A program made the translations under genes and the position numbers. From Actinomycetota bacterium (GTDB lineage Bacteria > Actinomycetota > Actinomycetes > Mycobacteriales > Mycobacteriaceae), in contig JAFDWN010000008.1 of NCBI GenBank assembly GCA_018268465.1, positions 124,001 through 188,000 on the forward strand: a stretch of 64,000 nucleotides of DNA, in the 5' to 3' direction. The notes under the pieces were generated by a model. That model made no database searches. It was not told the origin of the DNA and worked only from the letters and a program-made list of their open reading frames with translations. Of the stretch, positions 39,807 through 49,791 are shown one piece after another. The first letter of the stretch is position 1. Each line of letters starts with the position of its first letter.

Positions 39807-41429
39807 ATGACCGCTCAGCGCGGTGTGGCCGGTATCTCCGGACACTGGCTGTTGGTCCTGTTAGCGGCCGGCGTGCTGGTATTGGCATCAGACCTCAGGG
39901 TCGTTGCGATACCCGGCACGCCGGCCGTTATCGGCGGTCCGTATGCGCTGCTCCTCGGCGCCTCGACCGACCTCGGCCCGGCTCACGGCGGCCCGGTGCA
40001 ACTCACCGTTACCCTCGACGACCCGAACAAGCCCGACAAGCTGCTCGGCTGGGCGGGTGAGCACCACCTCTCGGTGCGCTGGCGCCCAGGCGACGCCTGG
40101 GCGATCGTCGAGGGTGAACCCCAGACGGTGGCGGGCGCCCTCGACGTGGAGATCCACGACTACCGTGGCAAGCAGGGCCAGATTTTCTACGCATCGCCCC
40201 AGCAACCATCCGTCCCGGATCCGCTGCGCGGCGAAGTCACCGAGATGGGCCGCATCCTCGGCTACACCCCGCACCGGATGTCGCGGCCATCGATCATGCC
40301 GCTGGACATCCCGGATCAGGGATTGTCCCCGCAGACGCTGCTGAACACCTACAACGCCGGCCGCCTGGCCGAACAGGGCTATACCGGCAAGGGCACCACC
40401 ATCGTGATCTTCGCCTTCGACGGCTACGACCAGGCCGACCTCGACTCCTTCGCCACCATGTCCAACCTGCCGAAGTTCACTCCCGTCCTGGTCGGCGGCC
40501 AGCCGGGCGAACCGCGCGGGGAGACGACGATGGATCTCGAGGTCGCCCACGCCATCGCTCCCGACGCCCGCAAGGTCGTCGTCAACGCCCGCCCCACGGT
40601 CCAGGGCGACGGCGCCTTCGAGAAGATCGGCCAGATGCTCGAAGACACCGATCGGCAGTTCCCCGGTGCGGTGTGGAGTTTCTCCATCGGCTGGGGCTGC
40701 GACAAACTGCACACCGCCGCCGATATGGCGCCGGTGCGTTCGGCGCTGACCGCCGCACACACCCGCGGTACCACCGCCTTCAACGCCAGCGGAGACCTCG
40801 CCGGCCTGGAATGCAAAGGCGGCCAGGACTGGTCGTCTCCCCCGGGCACGGCCGATATCGGATTGGATTCGGTGGCCTCGCTGCCGGAGATGACCGACGT
40901 CGGCGGCACCACGCTGTCCACCGATGCCAACGGCGTTTGGCTGTCCGAACAATCGTGGTTCGACGTGCCGCTGTCGCTGGGCACCGGCGGCGGCATGTCG
41001 TCGGTATTCGAACGCCCCGAATGGCAGCGCGGGGTGACCACACCCGACAACCAGGATCCCGACGAGCAGCGGCGGCTGACACCGGATGTCGCCGCGGTCG
41101 CCGACCCGTTCACGGGTGTGAAGATCGTCTTCAACCAGAAGGTGCTGGTGGGCGGGGGCACGTCGCAATCGGCACCGATATGGGCCGGTCTGGCGGCGGT
41201 CATGAACCAGTACCTGGTCGAGAACGGCGGACGCCCACTCGGCGACCTGAATCCCATGCTGTACCGGATCGCGGCGGGTGCGCCGCTGCCGGCCTTCCGC
41301 GACGTGGTCCTCGGCGGAAACGTCGTCGCCGACGCGGGCCCCGGCTATGACCTGGCGACCGGACTCGGGACGCCGGACGTGGAAAACCTGGTCCAGAACA
41401 TCCTGACGTTGCAGAGGGTGACCCGATGA
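39807..41429 (+). CDS. S53 family (sedolisin) serine-carboxyl protease, exported
   Basis: A 540-residue protease. An N-terminal membrane helix/signal anchor (about 13-35) is followed by a pro-domain (~45-135) and a sedolisin catalytic domain. The catalytic set is complete: Glu239 and Asp243 (GETTMD, four apart), the oxyanion Asp330 in NASGD, and Ser453 in GGTSQSAP. The C-terminal GPGYDLATGLGTPD is the calcium-binding site. It probably acts outside the membrane. The stop overlaps the start of the next gene (ATGA), and a third gene follows the same way, so it belongs to a three-gene unit. The substrate is unknown. Confidence 0.92.
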   Translation: MTAQRGVAGISGHWLLVLLAAGVLVLASDLRVVAIPGTPAVIGGPYALLLGASTDLGPAHGGPVQLTVTLDDPNKPDKLLGWAGEHHLSVRWRPGDAWAIVEGEPQTVAGALDVEIHDYRGKQGQIFYASPQQPSVPDPLRGEVTEMGRILGYTPHRMSRPSIMPLDIPDQGLSPQTLLNTYNAGRLAEQGYTGKGTTIVIFAFDGYDQADLDSFATMSNLPKFTPVLVGGQPGEPRGETTMDLEVAHAIAPDARKVVVNARPTVQGDGAFEKIGQMLEDTDRQFPGAVWSFSIGWGCDKLHTAADMAPVRSALTAAHTRGTTAFNASGDLAGLECKGGQDWSSPPGTADIGLDSVASLPEMTDVGGTTLSTDANGVWLSEQSWFDVPLSLGTGGGMSSVFERPEWQRGVTTPDNQDPDEQRRLTPDVAAVADPFTGVKIVFNQKVLVGGGTSQSAPIWAGLAAVMNQYLVENGGRPLGDLNPMLYRIAAGAPLPAFRDVVLGGNVVADAGPGYDLATGLGTPDVENLVQNILTLQRVTR

Positions 41430-42664
41430 GCACCGGACCCGACCCCGACAGCCCCAGTGGCCCGGCCGATCCCGACGACGACGTGCCCACCATGGAATGC
41501 GAGATATGCCGCCTCGACGTGCCCGCAGGCAAGTTCTGCGGTCTGTGCGGCGGGCACCTGACGCCACAACACGGCGACGGACCGTGGTGGTTGCGCCTGC
41601 GCGCCTACAGTGCCGCACCCGGCGAGAACGTGTTCACGCTCTCCCTGACCAGTTCGCTGTTCCCCCAACTGCCCGAACGCTCCCGCATCCCGTTCCGGAT
41701 CGGCCTGATCGTCCTGCTCGTCGTGCTGACGGCGTGCACGGTGCTGCGGCTGCCCGCCGCACTGATCACCGTTGCCGCACTGGGTCTTCCGGTCATGTTC
41801 CTGATCTACCTGCAGGAGTCCGACGCATTCCGCGACCTGCCCGTGCGCACTCTGGCGCTCACCGTGACACTGGGGATCGCACTCGGCGTGGGGTGGGTAC
41901 TGCTGACCGGCGCGATGGTGGCCCGCTCCTACGGTGTGCCGTTGGGCACCGGTATCGCCGGCACCCGGATCCTGCGGGAGGGGTTGGGCATCCCGATCGG
42001 CGGCATGCTCCTGATGCTGGTCCCCGCCCTGGTCGTGCGGATGACCCGCCCCGCGAACCGGGAGTCGTTGCAGGGCTTCGCCATCGGAGCGCTCGGCGCG
42101 CTCACGTTCACCGCCGCCGCCACCATCACCCGGCTGGCGCCGCAGTTCAGCGCCGGGATGATCGCCCGCAACCGTCCCATGCCGGGCCTGATCGTCGAGG
42201 CGGGTATCCGTGGCATCGCCGTGCCGCTCACCGCCGCGGCGGTGGGCGGCCTGATCGGGGCGGCACTGTGGTTCACCCGGCCCGCCAACAAAACCCATCA
42301 GCACCGCTCGTACGTACGCTTCATCATGTTGGGAACCGGGCTGGCCGTCATCCTGCTCTACGCCGGGCTGGGCCTGATCGACGTGGCCCGGGCACCGCAG
42401 ATCCTGCAGTTGTTCGTCCACCTCGCCGCGGCGCTGCTGGCCATCCTGGTCCTGCGGCTCGGCCTGCAGCTGGCGCTGCTGCACGAGGCCCATGACGAGA
42501 TCAGATCCGACGCGCCGATGCTGTGCCCCAACTGCGGTCACGTCGTACCCGACATGGCGTTCTGCCCTGCCTGCGGTGTCGCGACGCGGGCGTCGTCGCA
42601 GTCGTCGCGACACGCGCGCCGAGAGGTCAGGCCGGTGCGCACCACGAGACCGGACAGCCCATGA
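41426..42664 (+). CDS. Polytopic membrane protein with zinc ribbons at both ends
   Basis: A 412-residue protein. A short N-terminal zinc ribbon (CEICRLDVPAGKFCGLCG, ~25-42) leads to about eight membrane helices between ~90 and 350. A second zinc ribbon (CPNCGHVVPDMAFCPACG, ~366-383) and a basic tail follow. The sequence between helices contains FLIYLQESDAFRDLP, faintly like PrsW-type intramembrane proteases, but I do not see a full catalytic set. It overlaps the S53 gene and the next gene by 4 bp each. A role in regulating or sensing the protease is an inference. Confidence 0.7.
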   Translation: MSTGPDPDSPSGPADPDDDVPTMECEICRLDVPAGKFCGLCGGHLTPQHGDGPWWLRLRAYSAAPGENVFTLSLTSSLFPQLPERSRIPFRIGLIVLLVVLTACTVLRLPAALITVAALGLPVMFLIYLQESDAFRDLPVRTLALTVTLGIALGVGWVLLTGAMVARSYGVPLGTGIAGTRILREGLGIPIGGMLLMLVPALVVRMTRPANRESLQGFAIGALGALTFTAAATITRLAPQFSAGMIARNRPMPGLIVEAGIRGIAVPLTAAAVGGLIGAALWFTRPANKTHQHRSYVRFIMLGTGLAVILLYAGLGLIDVARAPQILQLFVHLAAALLAILVLRLGLQLALLHEAHDEIRSDAPMLCPNCGHVVPDMAFCPACGVATRASSQSSRHARREVRPVRTTRPDSP

Positions 42665-43413
42665 CCACCCATACCGACCCCGCCCCGACCGCACAGCAGA
42701 CCCTTTTCCCCGGTTATGCGGTGCCGCGGGGTAACTATGAGGCGCCGCCGGTGCGGCGCACCTCCCTCATGCGGGTGCTGCGCACCTGGGGTGTGGCGAT
42801 CGTCGTGGTCGCCGCCGCGCTGGTCGGAGTATCGGCGATGGTCACCAAACCGTCGGCACGCTACGCATGTCCCCCCGACTGCGGCAGCCCCCCGACCGGT
42901 GAGCCGGTCTCCGTCAACCCGATCTTCACCTCCGCCGACGGCGACTTCTCGGTCACCTATCCCGCCGAGGGTTCGGCCTACCGGGTCAGCACCAAACCGA
43001 ATGGGGTGACGGCCGAATTCCTGGGCGGTGACGGCGGGACGCTGCAGCTGTTCAGCGAACCCGCCGCCAACCGCACCCCCGAGCAGATCGCCACCTCGCT
43101 CGTCGGCAGCACCTTCCCGGATACCAAGACGGCCTACGAGATACCCAACACGATGGTGGGTTACCAACCCGGCTACGGGCTGGTCGCCGACTGTTGGCCG
43201 CAGGGCGCCACGAGCAACTACACCCGGATGCGGGTTCTGGTGATGGTGGCGGTCAAGAACGACCTGGCGCTGATCGCCTCGGCCGTCGGCCCCTATCGCG
43301 AGTTCGGTCCGGATTTCGGTCTCGGGAAACCGTCGGGCGCCAATCTGCAGATCGCACTCGACATGGGCAAGTACGTCAACAGTTTCCGCTGGCGCGGCGA
43401 TCTGGCCCGCTGA
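42661..43413 (+). CDS. Membrane-anchored extracytoplasmic protein
   Basis: A 250-residue protein with a cytoplasmic Pro-rich N-terminus, one membrane helix (about 45-64) and an extracytoplasmic domain (PIFTSADGDFSVTYPAEGSAYRVSTKPNGVTAEF...) of PsbP/LpqN-like beta-alpha pattern, with two cysteines after the helix (CPPDC). Coupled (ATGA) to the zinc-ribbon membrane protein, it completes the S53 operon. Function unknown; it could be a substrate, inhibitor or partner of the protease. Confidence 0.65.
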   Translation: MTTHTDPAPTAQQTLFPGYAVPRGNYEAPPVRRTSLMRVLRTWGVAIVVVAAALVGVSAMVTKPSARYACPPDCGSPPTGEPVSVNPIFTSADGDFSVTYPAEGSAYRVSTKPNGVTAEFLGGDGGTLQLFSEPAANRTPEQIATSLVGSTFPDTKTAYEIPNTMVGYQPGYGLVADCWPQGATSNYTRMRVLVMVAVKNDLALIASAVGPYREFGPDFGLGKPSGANLQIALDMGKYVNSFRWRGDLAR

Positions 43414-43482
43414 GACCGGGATTGCCGGCGCCGACCGTGGGGCACACCGCGGTGTGTGCGCCGGCCCACTGCCGGATGGCTC

Positions 43483-44553
43483 TCAGTCGTAGACGATGAC
43501 GGCGCGGCCGATGACGTCGCCGCGGCCGATGGCCTCGAGGGTCTCGTTGACCTCGTCGAACCGTACCGGGGTCACCGTGTGTTGGACCCGGCCGGTCTCG
43601 GCCAGCGCGAGCACCTCGGTCAGGTCGTTGTAGCTGCCCCAGAAGGAGCCGAAGTAGCTGTACTCCCGCGCAACCAAGGGGAACAGCGGAATGTCGATCT
43701 GATTGCCGATCAGACCCACCGAGGCCACCGCACCCTCGATCGCCAGCAGGCCGAACGCCAGCCGGACCGATTCCACCGATCCGGCGCACTCGATCACGGC
43801 GTCGAGTTCGCCACGACCGGTGGCACTCTCGAGGTCGGCGCGCACCTCGTCGACGGTTCTGTCGCGCACGCCGATCACGTGGTCGGCACCGTTGTCCGCA
43901 GCGACCTTGAGCTTTTCGTCGCTGCGCGCGAAGGCGACCACCGTCGCCCCGCCGCCGAGCAGCTTCGCGTACTGGGTGGCATAGCTGCCCAAACCGCCGA
44001 TACCCATTACCGCCACCGTGCGGCCCGGTCCGAGCGCCCCGGCGTCGCGGAGTTTCTTCAACCCGCGGTACGGGGTGAGCCCGGCATCGGTGAGCGGCGC
44101 CAGATTCTGCGGGGTCAACTCGCCCTCCGCCGGCACCGCGATGAGATGGCGGTAGTGCACGGGCAGATACTCCTGATAGCCGCCGTGCGGGCCGAAACCC
44201 GCCCACGATCCATGAGCGCACAGCTGCTCGAAGCCCTCGTGACACTGTCGGCACGCACCGTCACCCCAACTGCCGTACACGACGACCTGGGTGCCCTCGG
44301 CCAACCCCGACGACGCCGGCACCGCGGCGCCGACCCGGTCCACCCAGCCGGCCACCTCGTGGCCCGGGGTGATCGGGTAGTCCATCGCCAGCCCGGTGTC
44401 GAAGTAGCCGTCGATCAACTGAAAGTCGGTGCGGCACATGCCTGCCCCGCCGACCTTGACGAGCACGTCCTCCGGCCCGATGTCGGGGACCGGGACCTCC
44501 TCGAGTCGCAACGGCTGTTTGTACCCGTACATCCTCGCCGCACGCATCTTCAT
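43483..44553 (-). CDS. Zinc-dependent alcohol dehydrogenase family oxidoreductase
   Basis: A 356-residue medium-chain dehydrogenase. CRTDFQLIDG and GHEVAGWVDRVG give the catalytic zinc ligands (Cys near 40, His-Glu near 67). GIGGLGSYATQYAKLLG is the NAD(P)-binding Rossmann motif, and FGSFWGSYNDL is near the C-terminus. The structural zinc loop (DGACRQCHEGFEQLCAHG) shows three rather than four Cys, so that site may be incomplete. An alcohol or aldehyde substrate is likely but not specified. It is 34 bp downstream of the secreted SnoaL-like gene on the same strand. Confidence 0.85.
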   Translation of the reverse strand: MKMRAARMYGYKQPLRLEEVPVPDIGPEDVLVKVGGAGMCRTDFQLIDGYFDTGLAMDYPITPGHEVAGWVDRVGAAVPASSGLAEGTQVVVYGSWGDGACRQCHEGFEQLCAHGSWAGFGPHGGYQEYLPVHYRHLIAVPAEGELTPQNLAPLTDAGLTPYRGLKKLRDAGALGPGRTVAVMGIGGLGSYATQYAKLLGGGATVVAFARSDEKLKVAADNGADHVIGVRDRTVDEVRADLESATGRGELDAVIECAGSVESVRLAFGLLAIEGAVASVGLIGNQIDIPLFPLVAREYSYFGSFWGSYNDLTEVLALAETGRVQHTVTPVRFDEVNETLEAIGRGDVIGRAVIVYD

Positions 44554-44587
44554 CGCCGATCGGGCCTTTCTGTTCGGTTCGGTGGGG

Positions 44588-45106
44588 TCAGGGGTTCGGG
44601 GCGGGGGTCACACGGCGCCACAGGTCGTCGAACGCCAGGCTGTCGAAGAACGCCGACGCGCTGACGATCCTGTCGTCGCGCAAATGCAGGAACCACGCGT
44701 AGGTGTTGCGATACGGAATGCCGTCGCGGGCGGTGCCCTCGGCGTCGAAGAAGACGATGACGGTGTCGCCGTCGGCATAGATGTCACGAATGGCGGGGAT
44801 CAGGCGCGCCGACATCCTGGCGTTGAACGGCATGATCACGTTGCGCATGAAGTCGTCTTTGCCGTGATAGGTGCGCGCGGCCAACGAGTTGCCGGTGATC
44901 TCCCACACCGCGTCGGGTGCCAGCGCATCGTAGGGCGACCCCGAACCCGCGTGCCAGGCGTCGAATCCCGCCTGCACCGTCGCGAGGTTACGGTTCTCCT
45001 GATCGCTGTAGGGTTGTGCCAGGGCAGTTTTCGCGGGCAGCAGATGCATCAGCCCCAGCGCGATGACAAATCCGATGGCGCCGTGCCGCACGCGGATCCT
45101 CGACAT
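44588..45106 (-). CDS. Exported SnoaL/NTF2-like protein
   Basis: A 172-residue secreted protein. The signal peptide (MSRIRVRHGAIGFVIALGLMHLL..., cleavage after ALAQ-type near residue 33) precedes an NTF2-like cone fold. That fold is recognised from TVQAGFDAWHAGSGSPYDALAPDAVWEITGNSL, RLIPAIRDIYADGDTVIVFFDAEGT and NTYAWFLHLRDDRIVSASAFFDSLAFDDLW. ATG 45106 is preferred because longer starts put charged residues before the signal. The substrate, if any, is unknown. Confidence 0.8.
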   Translation of the reverse strand: MSRIRVRHGAIGFVIALGLMHLLPAKTALAQPYSDQENRNLATVQAGFDAWHAGSGSPYDALAPDAVWEITGNSLAARTYHGKDDFMRNVIMPFNARMSARLIPAIRDIYADGDTVIVFFDAEGTARDGIPYRNTYAWFLHLRDDRIVSASAFFDSLAFDDLWRRVTPAPNP

Positions 45107-45146
45107 ATCCACACCCCCGCTCCGAGAACGCACCCAGCAGACGGGA

Positions 45147-47957
45147 TCAGTCTGGGGCGCGGACGGTTCCGGACGCACCCCGGGGATGCGTGGTCGGCAC
45201 CGTGGTTCGCGCGAGCGCGTCGGCGAGGTGGCGCCGGGACGCCACGGCGAGTTTCGCGAACACCTTCCGCAGATGCCATTCGACGGTGTGGGGACTCAGA
45301 TACAACTGCGCGCCGATCTGGGGGTTCGTCAGCCCTGCGGCGGCCAGGGCAGCGATCCTGGCCTCCTGGCCGGTGAGGGCTCCGGTGGTGGACCGCCGCC
45401 GCACGCTCTCCCCGGTGGCGGCCAGCTCCCGCTGCGCCCGCTGCAGAAACGCGTCCGCGCCGACGTCGCCGAAGATGCCACGCGCCAACCGCAACTGGCG
45501 GCGCGCATCACTGCGGCGGCCTTCCCTGCGCAACCACTCGCCGTACAGCAGATGCGCGCGGCCGAGCTGGACCGCGATCGGGGTGCGAGCGAGCCGTTCG
45601 ATCCCTTCCCGGTACCCGGCCTCGGCCTCGGCGCCCGTGCTGAGCAACGCGTTGGCGCGGGCCTGGACACCCAGCGCCCAGTCGGTTCCCGCCACCGAGG
45701 TGCGCTGCTGGAGGGTACGGGCGGCGCGGGCAGCGGCGACGGGGTCGCCGCCGCGCACACCGGCTTCCACCAATTCGGCCAGCGCCCACCCGAAGTAGCC
45801 GGGGTCGTCGAATTCACATGCCGTCCTGGCAGCGCTGAGTGCCGCGTCGTACCGGCCCACAGCGTTGTTGAGCACCGCGGTGGCGTAGGCCGCCGATCCG
45901 ACCGCGCGGCCCTCCCCCCGCGCCGCCGCGCCCGCCACCACGGTGTCGGCCAACTGCGCGGTGACCATCTCGTCTCCGCGTGAGGCGGTGAGCACCAGCC
46001 GGACGCCCGCGACCGGGGCGTAGCCGGTGGCCGCGGTGATCGCATCGGCTTCGGCGCTGAGCGTTTCGGCAGCGTCGAACTCGCCGGCGAACACATGCAC
46101 CCCCGCCCGGTAGGCCAGCGCGACGGGAAGGGCGGTGAGCGCGCCGGATTCACGTGCCACCCGGACGGCGCGGGTGGCCAACTCGTGCGAGGTGGCGTAG
46201 TCCCACAGGTCTGCGGCCAGCGGCCAGGCCAGCCACAGCCACCGGGTGAGCTCGGCTTCGCCGCGCAGCGCGCCGCGCAGGAACTCGTCCAGGGCACGCC
46301 GCAGCAGCGGCACCGACGCGACGCACCCCTTCGTGAATCGTGTCGCCACACCGTCGAGCAACAAGTCGACCGGCCCCGGCGGATCGGGTGCCGGCGGCGC
46401 GGTCAGGACGGCCTCGGCCGTCGCCCGCAGCGTGCCGATGCCGCCGAGCCGGCCCGCGAACACCGCCGCGCCGAGCGCTTCGAGATAGGTGTCGCGCGCC
46501 TGGGCGTCGTGCAGCGCCTCGAGCTGTTTGGCGGCGTCGAGGAGTAACGGCGCGGCATCGCTGCCGTGGTTGCGCGCGAACACGATCTGGGCGCGCAGCC
46601 GGGCCAGTCGCGCCCGCTGCAACGGGTCCAGCGGTCCGAGTTCGGCCATCGCAAGCAGTTCGTGGGCCGAATCCGGTGCGGCGGCGTCGATCTGGGCCTC
46701 CGCGGCGGCAATGGCCCGGGCTGCGCGACACCGCGGCTCCGGCGTGAGCACGGCCGCCTTCCGCAGAAACGCCGCCGCGGCGGCCACCCCGCCGCGGGCC
46801 AGCGCACGGTCCGCGGACCGCTCCAGGTCGCCGGCGACCTCCTCGTCGGGGCCGGTGGCGGCAGCGGCGCGGTGCCAGGCCCGCCGATCGGGATCGGCGC
46901 CGCCGTCGGTGGCCTCGGCGAGCGCGCGGTGGGCTGCCTGCCGGTCGGACACGGTGCCGGATCGGTAGGCCGCCGACCGGGTGAGCGGGTGGCGGAACCG
47001 CACCCGGGTGCCGAGCTCGAGCAGCCCGGCTTCCTGGGCGGGTATCGCGGCATCCGGTCCGATCCCCGACAGTTCGGCCGCGCGTCGGAGCAGCACCACA
47101 TCGCCCACGGGTTCGGCCGCCGCGGTGAGCAGCAGCCGTTGGGTCTCGGCGGGCAGCGCACGCACCCTGCGCAGAAAGGTGTGCTCGATCTGGTTTGCCA
47201 GCCGACCGGCGTCCGGGCTGCCGAACCCGCCCGCCAGTTCGGCGACGCTGAGACCTCGTGGCAGTTCGAGCAGCGCAAGCGGGTTGCCCCGGGTTTCGGC
47301 GACGATGCGGTCGCGCACCCGCTCGTCGAGCCGCCCGGGCACCGCGGAATCCAGCAATCCGCGCGCATCGTCGTCGCTGAGCCCGGTGACCCTGAGTTCG
47401 TCCAGACCCGTCCACATCTGGTCGACGCGGTGATCGGCGTCCTCGCGGACCGCGAAGACCAGCGCGACACGTTCGGCGACCAGGCGCCGAGCGATGAACG
47501 TCAGCGCCTGCGCGGAGATCCGGTCCAGCCACTGCGCATCGTCGACGACGCAGAGCACCGGCCGGTCGGCGGCATATTCGGCCAGCAGGTTCAGACCTGC
47601 GAGCCCGACCACGAAACGGTCCGGCGGTGGGCCCGAACGCGTCCCGAACGCGGTCTGCAGCGCATCGCGCTGCGGTCCGGGCAGCCGCGGCAGCCGGTCG
47701 AGCATCGGCGCGCACAACTGGTGCAGCGCGGCGTAGGCGAGTTCCATCTCGGATTCGACGCCGGCGGCCCTGACCACCTGCAGGTCGGCACCGCACTCGG
47801 CGAGGTACTCCAACAACGCCGTCTTGCCGACGCCCGCGTCACCCCGCAGGACCAGACTGCGGCTGTGGCCGTCGCGCACACAGCCCACGAGCCGACCGAG
47901 GGCATCCTGTTCGACGCGACGACCCCAGAGTGGGTACCGCGGTTCTGTGCTGACCAT
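45147..47957 (-). CDS. LAL-type LuxR family transcriptional regulator
   Basis: A 936-residue ATP-dependent regulator. An N-terminal STAND ATPase has Walker A LRGDAGVGKTALL (~38-50) and Walker B VLCVVDDAQWLD. A long TPR-like helical middle follows, then a C-terminal LuxR helix-turn-helix (GALTGQEARIAALAAAGLTNPQIGAQLYLSPHTVEWHLRKVFAKL, ~865-910). Such regulators sense small metabolites and often control neighbours; the secreted SnoaL-like and dehydrogenase genes lie immediately downstream on the same strand. The inducer is unknown. Confidence 0.9.
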   Translation of the reverse strand: MVSTEPRYPLWGRRVEQDALGRLVGCVRDGHSRSLVLRGDAGVGKTALLEYLAECGADLQVVRAAGVESEMELAYAALHQLCAPMLDRLPRLPGPQRDALQTAFGTRSGPPPDRFVVGLAGLNLLAEYAADRPVLCVVDDAQWLDRISAQALTFIARRLVAERVALVFAVREDADHRVDQMWTGLDELRVTGLSDDDARGLLDSAVPGRLDERVRDRIVAETRGNPLALLELPRGLSVAELAGGFGSPDAGRLANQIEHTFLRRVRALPAETQRLLLTAAAEPVGDVVLLRRAAELSGIGPDAAIPAQEAGLLELGTRVRFRHPLTRSAAYRSGTVSDRQAAHRALAEATDGGADPDRRAWHRAAAATGPDEEVAGDLERSADRALARGGVAAAAAFLRKAAVLTPEPRCRAARAIAAAEAQIDAAAPDSAHELLAMAELGPLDPLQRARLARLRAQIVFARNHGSDAAPLLLDAAKQLEALHDAQARDTYLEALGAAVFAGRLGGIGTLRATAEAVLTAPPAPDPPGPVDLLLDGVATRFTKGCVASVPLLRRALDEFLRGALRGEAELTRWLWLAWPLAADLWDYATSHELATRAVRVARESGALTALPVALAYRAGVHVFAGEFDAAETLSAEADAITAATGYAPVAGVRLVLTASRGDEMVTAQLADTVVAGAAARGEGRAVGSAAYATAVLNNAVGRYDAALSAARTACEFDDPGYFGWALAELVEAGVRGGDPVAAARAARTLQQRTSVAGTDWALGVQARANALLSTGAEAEAGYREGIERLARTPIAVQLGRAHLLYGEWLRREGRRSDARRQLRLARGIFGDVGADAFLQRAQRELAATGESVRRRSTTGALTGQEARIAALAAAGLTNPQIGAQLYLSPHTVEWHLRKVFAKLAVASRRHLADALARTTVPTTHPRGASGTVRAPD

Positions 47958-48094
47958 GGATTCCGTGGGGTGCGATCTGACGGTGCCCCGACCCTATCGG
48001 CCCGACCACCGCCGTGCAATGCCATTGGCCGGATACCCGGATCAGCCGTTGCCGGTCAGCGAAACTCCATGCCCAGCAAGGAAATTCCGTTAGG

Positions 48095-49666
48095 TTATTC
48101 CCATTCGATGGTGCCGGGCGGCTTACTGGTCACATCCAGCACGACGCGGTTGACCTCGGGCACCTCGTTGGTGATCCGGGTGGAGATCCGTTCCAGCGCC
48201 TCGTAGGGCACCCGTGTCCAGTCCGCCGTCATGGCATCTTCACTGGACACCGGACGCAACACGATGGGGTGACCGTAGGTACGTCCATCCCCCTGCACAC
48301 CGACCGAGCGGACGTCGGCGAGCAACACCACCGGGCACTGCCAGATCTGGTGGTCCAGTCCGGCGGTGGTCAACTCCTCACGGGCGATCGCGTCGGCGCG
48401 GCGCAGCGTGTCCAGCCGATCGGCGGTGACCTCACCCACGATCCGGATGCCCAGCCCGGGGCCCGGGAATGGCTGACGGGCCACGATCTCCTCGGGCAGA
48501 CCCAGTTCGCGGCCGACCGCCCGCACCTCGTCCTTGAACAGAAGTCGCAGTGGTTCAACGAGTTTGAACTTCAGGTCGCCGGGCAGCCCACCGACATTGT
48601 GATGGCTCTTGATGTTCGCGGTGCCCGTGCCGCCGCCGGATTCGACCACGTCGGGGTAGAGCGTGCCCTGCACCAGGAAGTCGATGGCCTGGTCGTGGTG
48701 GGCTTCGCCGTCCGCCAGCAGGTCGCGCACCGCACCCTCGAAGGCGCGGATGAACTCGCGGCCGATGATCTTGCGTTTGCCCTCCGGATTGGTGACGCCG
48801 GCGAGCGCCTCGAGGAACCGGTCGGCGACGTCGACGGTCACCAGCCGGGCACCGGTGGCCGCGACGAAATCACGCTGGACCTGGGCCCGCTCCCCCGCAC
48901 GCAGCAGCCCGTGGTCGACGAATACGCAGGTCAGCCGGTCACCGATGGCACGCTGAACCAGTGCGGCGGCCACCGCGGAATCCACGCCACCGGACAACCC
49001 GCAGATGGCCCGCCCGTCACCGATCTGGTTGCGCACCTGCTCGATCAGCGCGTCGGCGATGTTGGCGGCCGTCCAGGTGGCCCCGATCCCGGCGAATTCG
49101 TGCAGGAAGCGGCCCAGCACCTGCTGACCGTGCGGCGAATGCAGCACCTCGGGGTGGTACTGCACCCCGGCCAGGCGGCGGGCGCGATCTTCGAACGCCG
49201 CCACCGGGGCGCCGGCGCTGGCGGCGACCACCTCGAACCCCTCCGGGGCGGCGGTCACGGCGTCACCGTGGCTCATCCACACCGGCTGGGTCGCGGGCAG
49301 ATCGCTGTGCAGCTGCCCGCCAACGACTTTCAGTTCCGTCCTGCCGTATTCGCTGGTACCCGTGTGGGCCACCGTGCCACCGAGCGCCTGTGCCATCGCC
49401 TGGAATCCGTAGCAGATGCCGAATACCGGTAGGCCGAGGTCGAACAGCCCGGGGTCCAGCCGCGGGGCACCCTCGGCGTACACGCTGGCCGGACCGCCGG
49501 ACAGCACGATCGCCTGCGGATCCTTGGCCTTGATCTCCTCGACGGTGGCGGTGTGCGGGATGACCTCGGAATACACCCGGGCCTCCCGGACCCGCCGCGC
49601 GATCAGCTGCGCGTACTGCGCGCCGAAGTCGACCACCAACACGGGCCGGGGGGAGGTTGAGTCCAC
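48095..49666 (-). CDS. guaA: GMP synthase (glutamine-hydrolysing)
   Basis: A 523-residue enzyme converting XMP to GMP with ATP and glutamine. It has a class I glutamine amidotransferase with nucleophile Cys in [11 protein letters not shown] (~residue 86) and the His/Glu of EYHPEV. The ATP-pyrophosphatase domain has [11 protein letters not shown] (~228). The C-terminal dimerisation domain ends GTIEWE. It is similar to Rv3396c and is a separate unit from guaB2/guaB3 further on. Confidence 0.97.
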   Translation of the reverse strand: MDSTSPRPVLVVDFGAQYAQLIARRVREARVYSEVIPHTATVEEIKAKDPQAIVLSGGPASVYAEGAPRLDPGLFDLGLPVFGICYGFQAMAQALGGTVAHTGTSEYGRTELKVVGGQLHSDLPATQPVWMSHGDAVTAAPEGFEVVAASAGAPVAAFEDRARRLAGVQYHPEVLHSPHGQQVLGRFLHEFAGIGATWTAANIADALIEQVRNQIGDGRAICGLSGGVDSAVAAALVQRAIGDRLTCVFVDHGLLRAGERAQVQRDFVAATGARLVTVDVADRFLEALAGVTNPEGKRKIIGREFIRAFEGAVRDLLADGEAHHDQAIDFLVQGTLYPDVVESGGGTGTANIKSHHNVGGLPGDLKFKLVEPLRLLFKDEVRAVGRELGLPEEIVARQPFPGPGLGIRIVGEVTADRLDTLRRADAIAREELTTAGLDHQIWQCPVVLLADVRSVGVQGDGRTYGHPIVLRPVSSEDAMTADWTRVPYEALERISTRITNEVPEVNRVVLDVTSKPPGTIEWE

Positions 49667-49791
49667 CGCATCAGTCTAGTGTCGGGGTATCGGCATGTTC
49701 GACGGCGCACGGCGACCGCGGCGGGGCATGCTGGTACCGACGCCTTACCGACGGCCGGCAACGACGCCTCGACCGGGAAGCGAGGTCCGCA

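Noticed and set aside
41426..42664. PrsW-type intramembrane protease
   Set aside because: Only a loose ESD motif next to helices is seen; the full set of conserved Glu/His residues is not visible.
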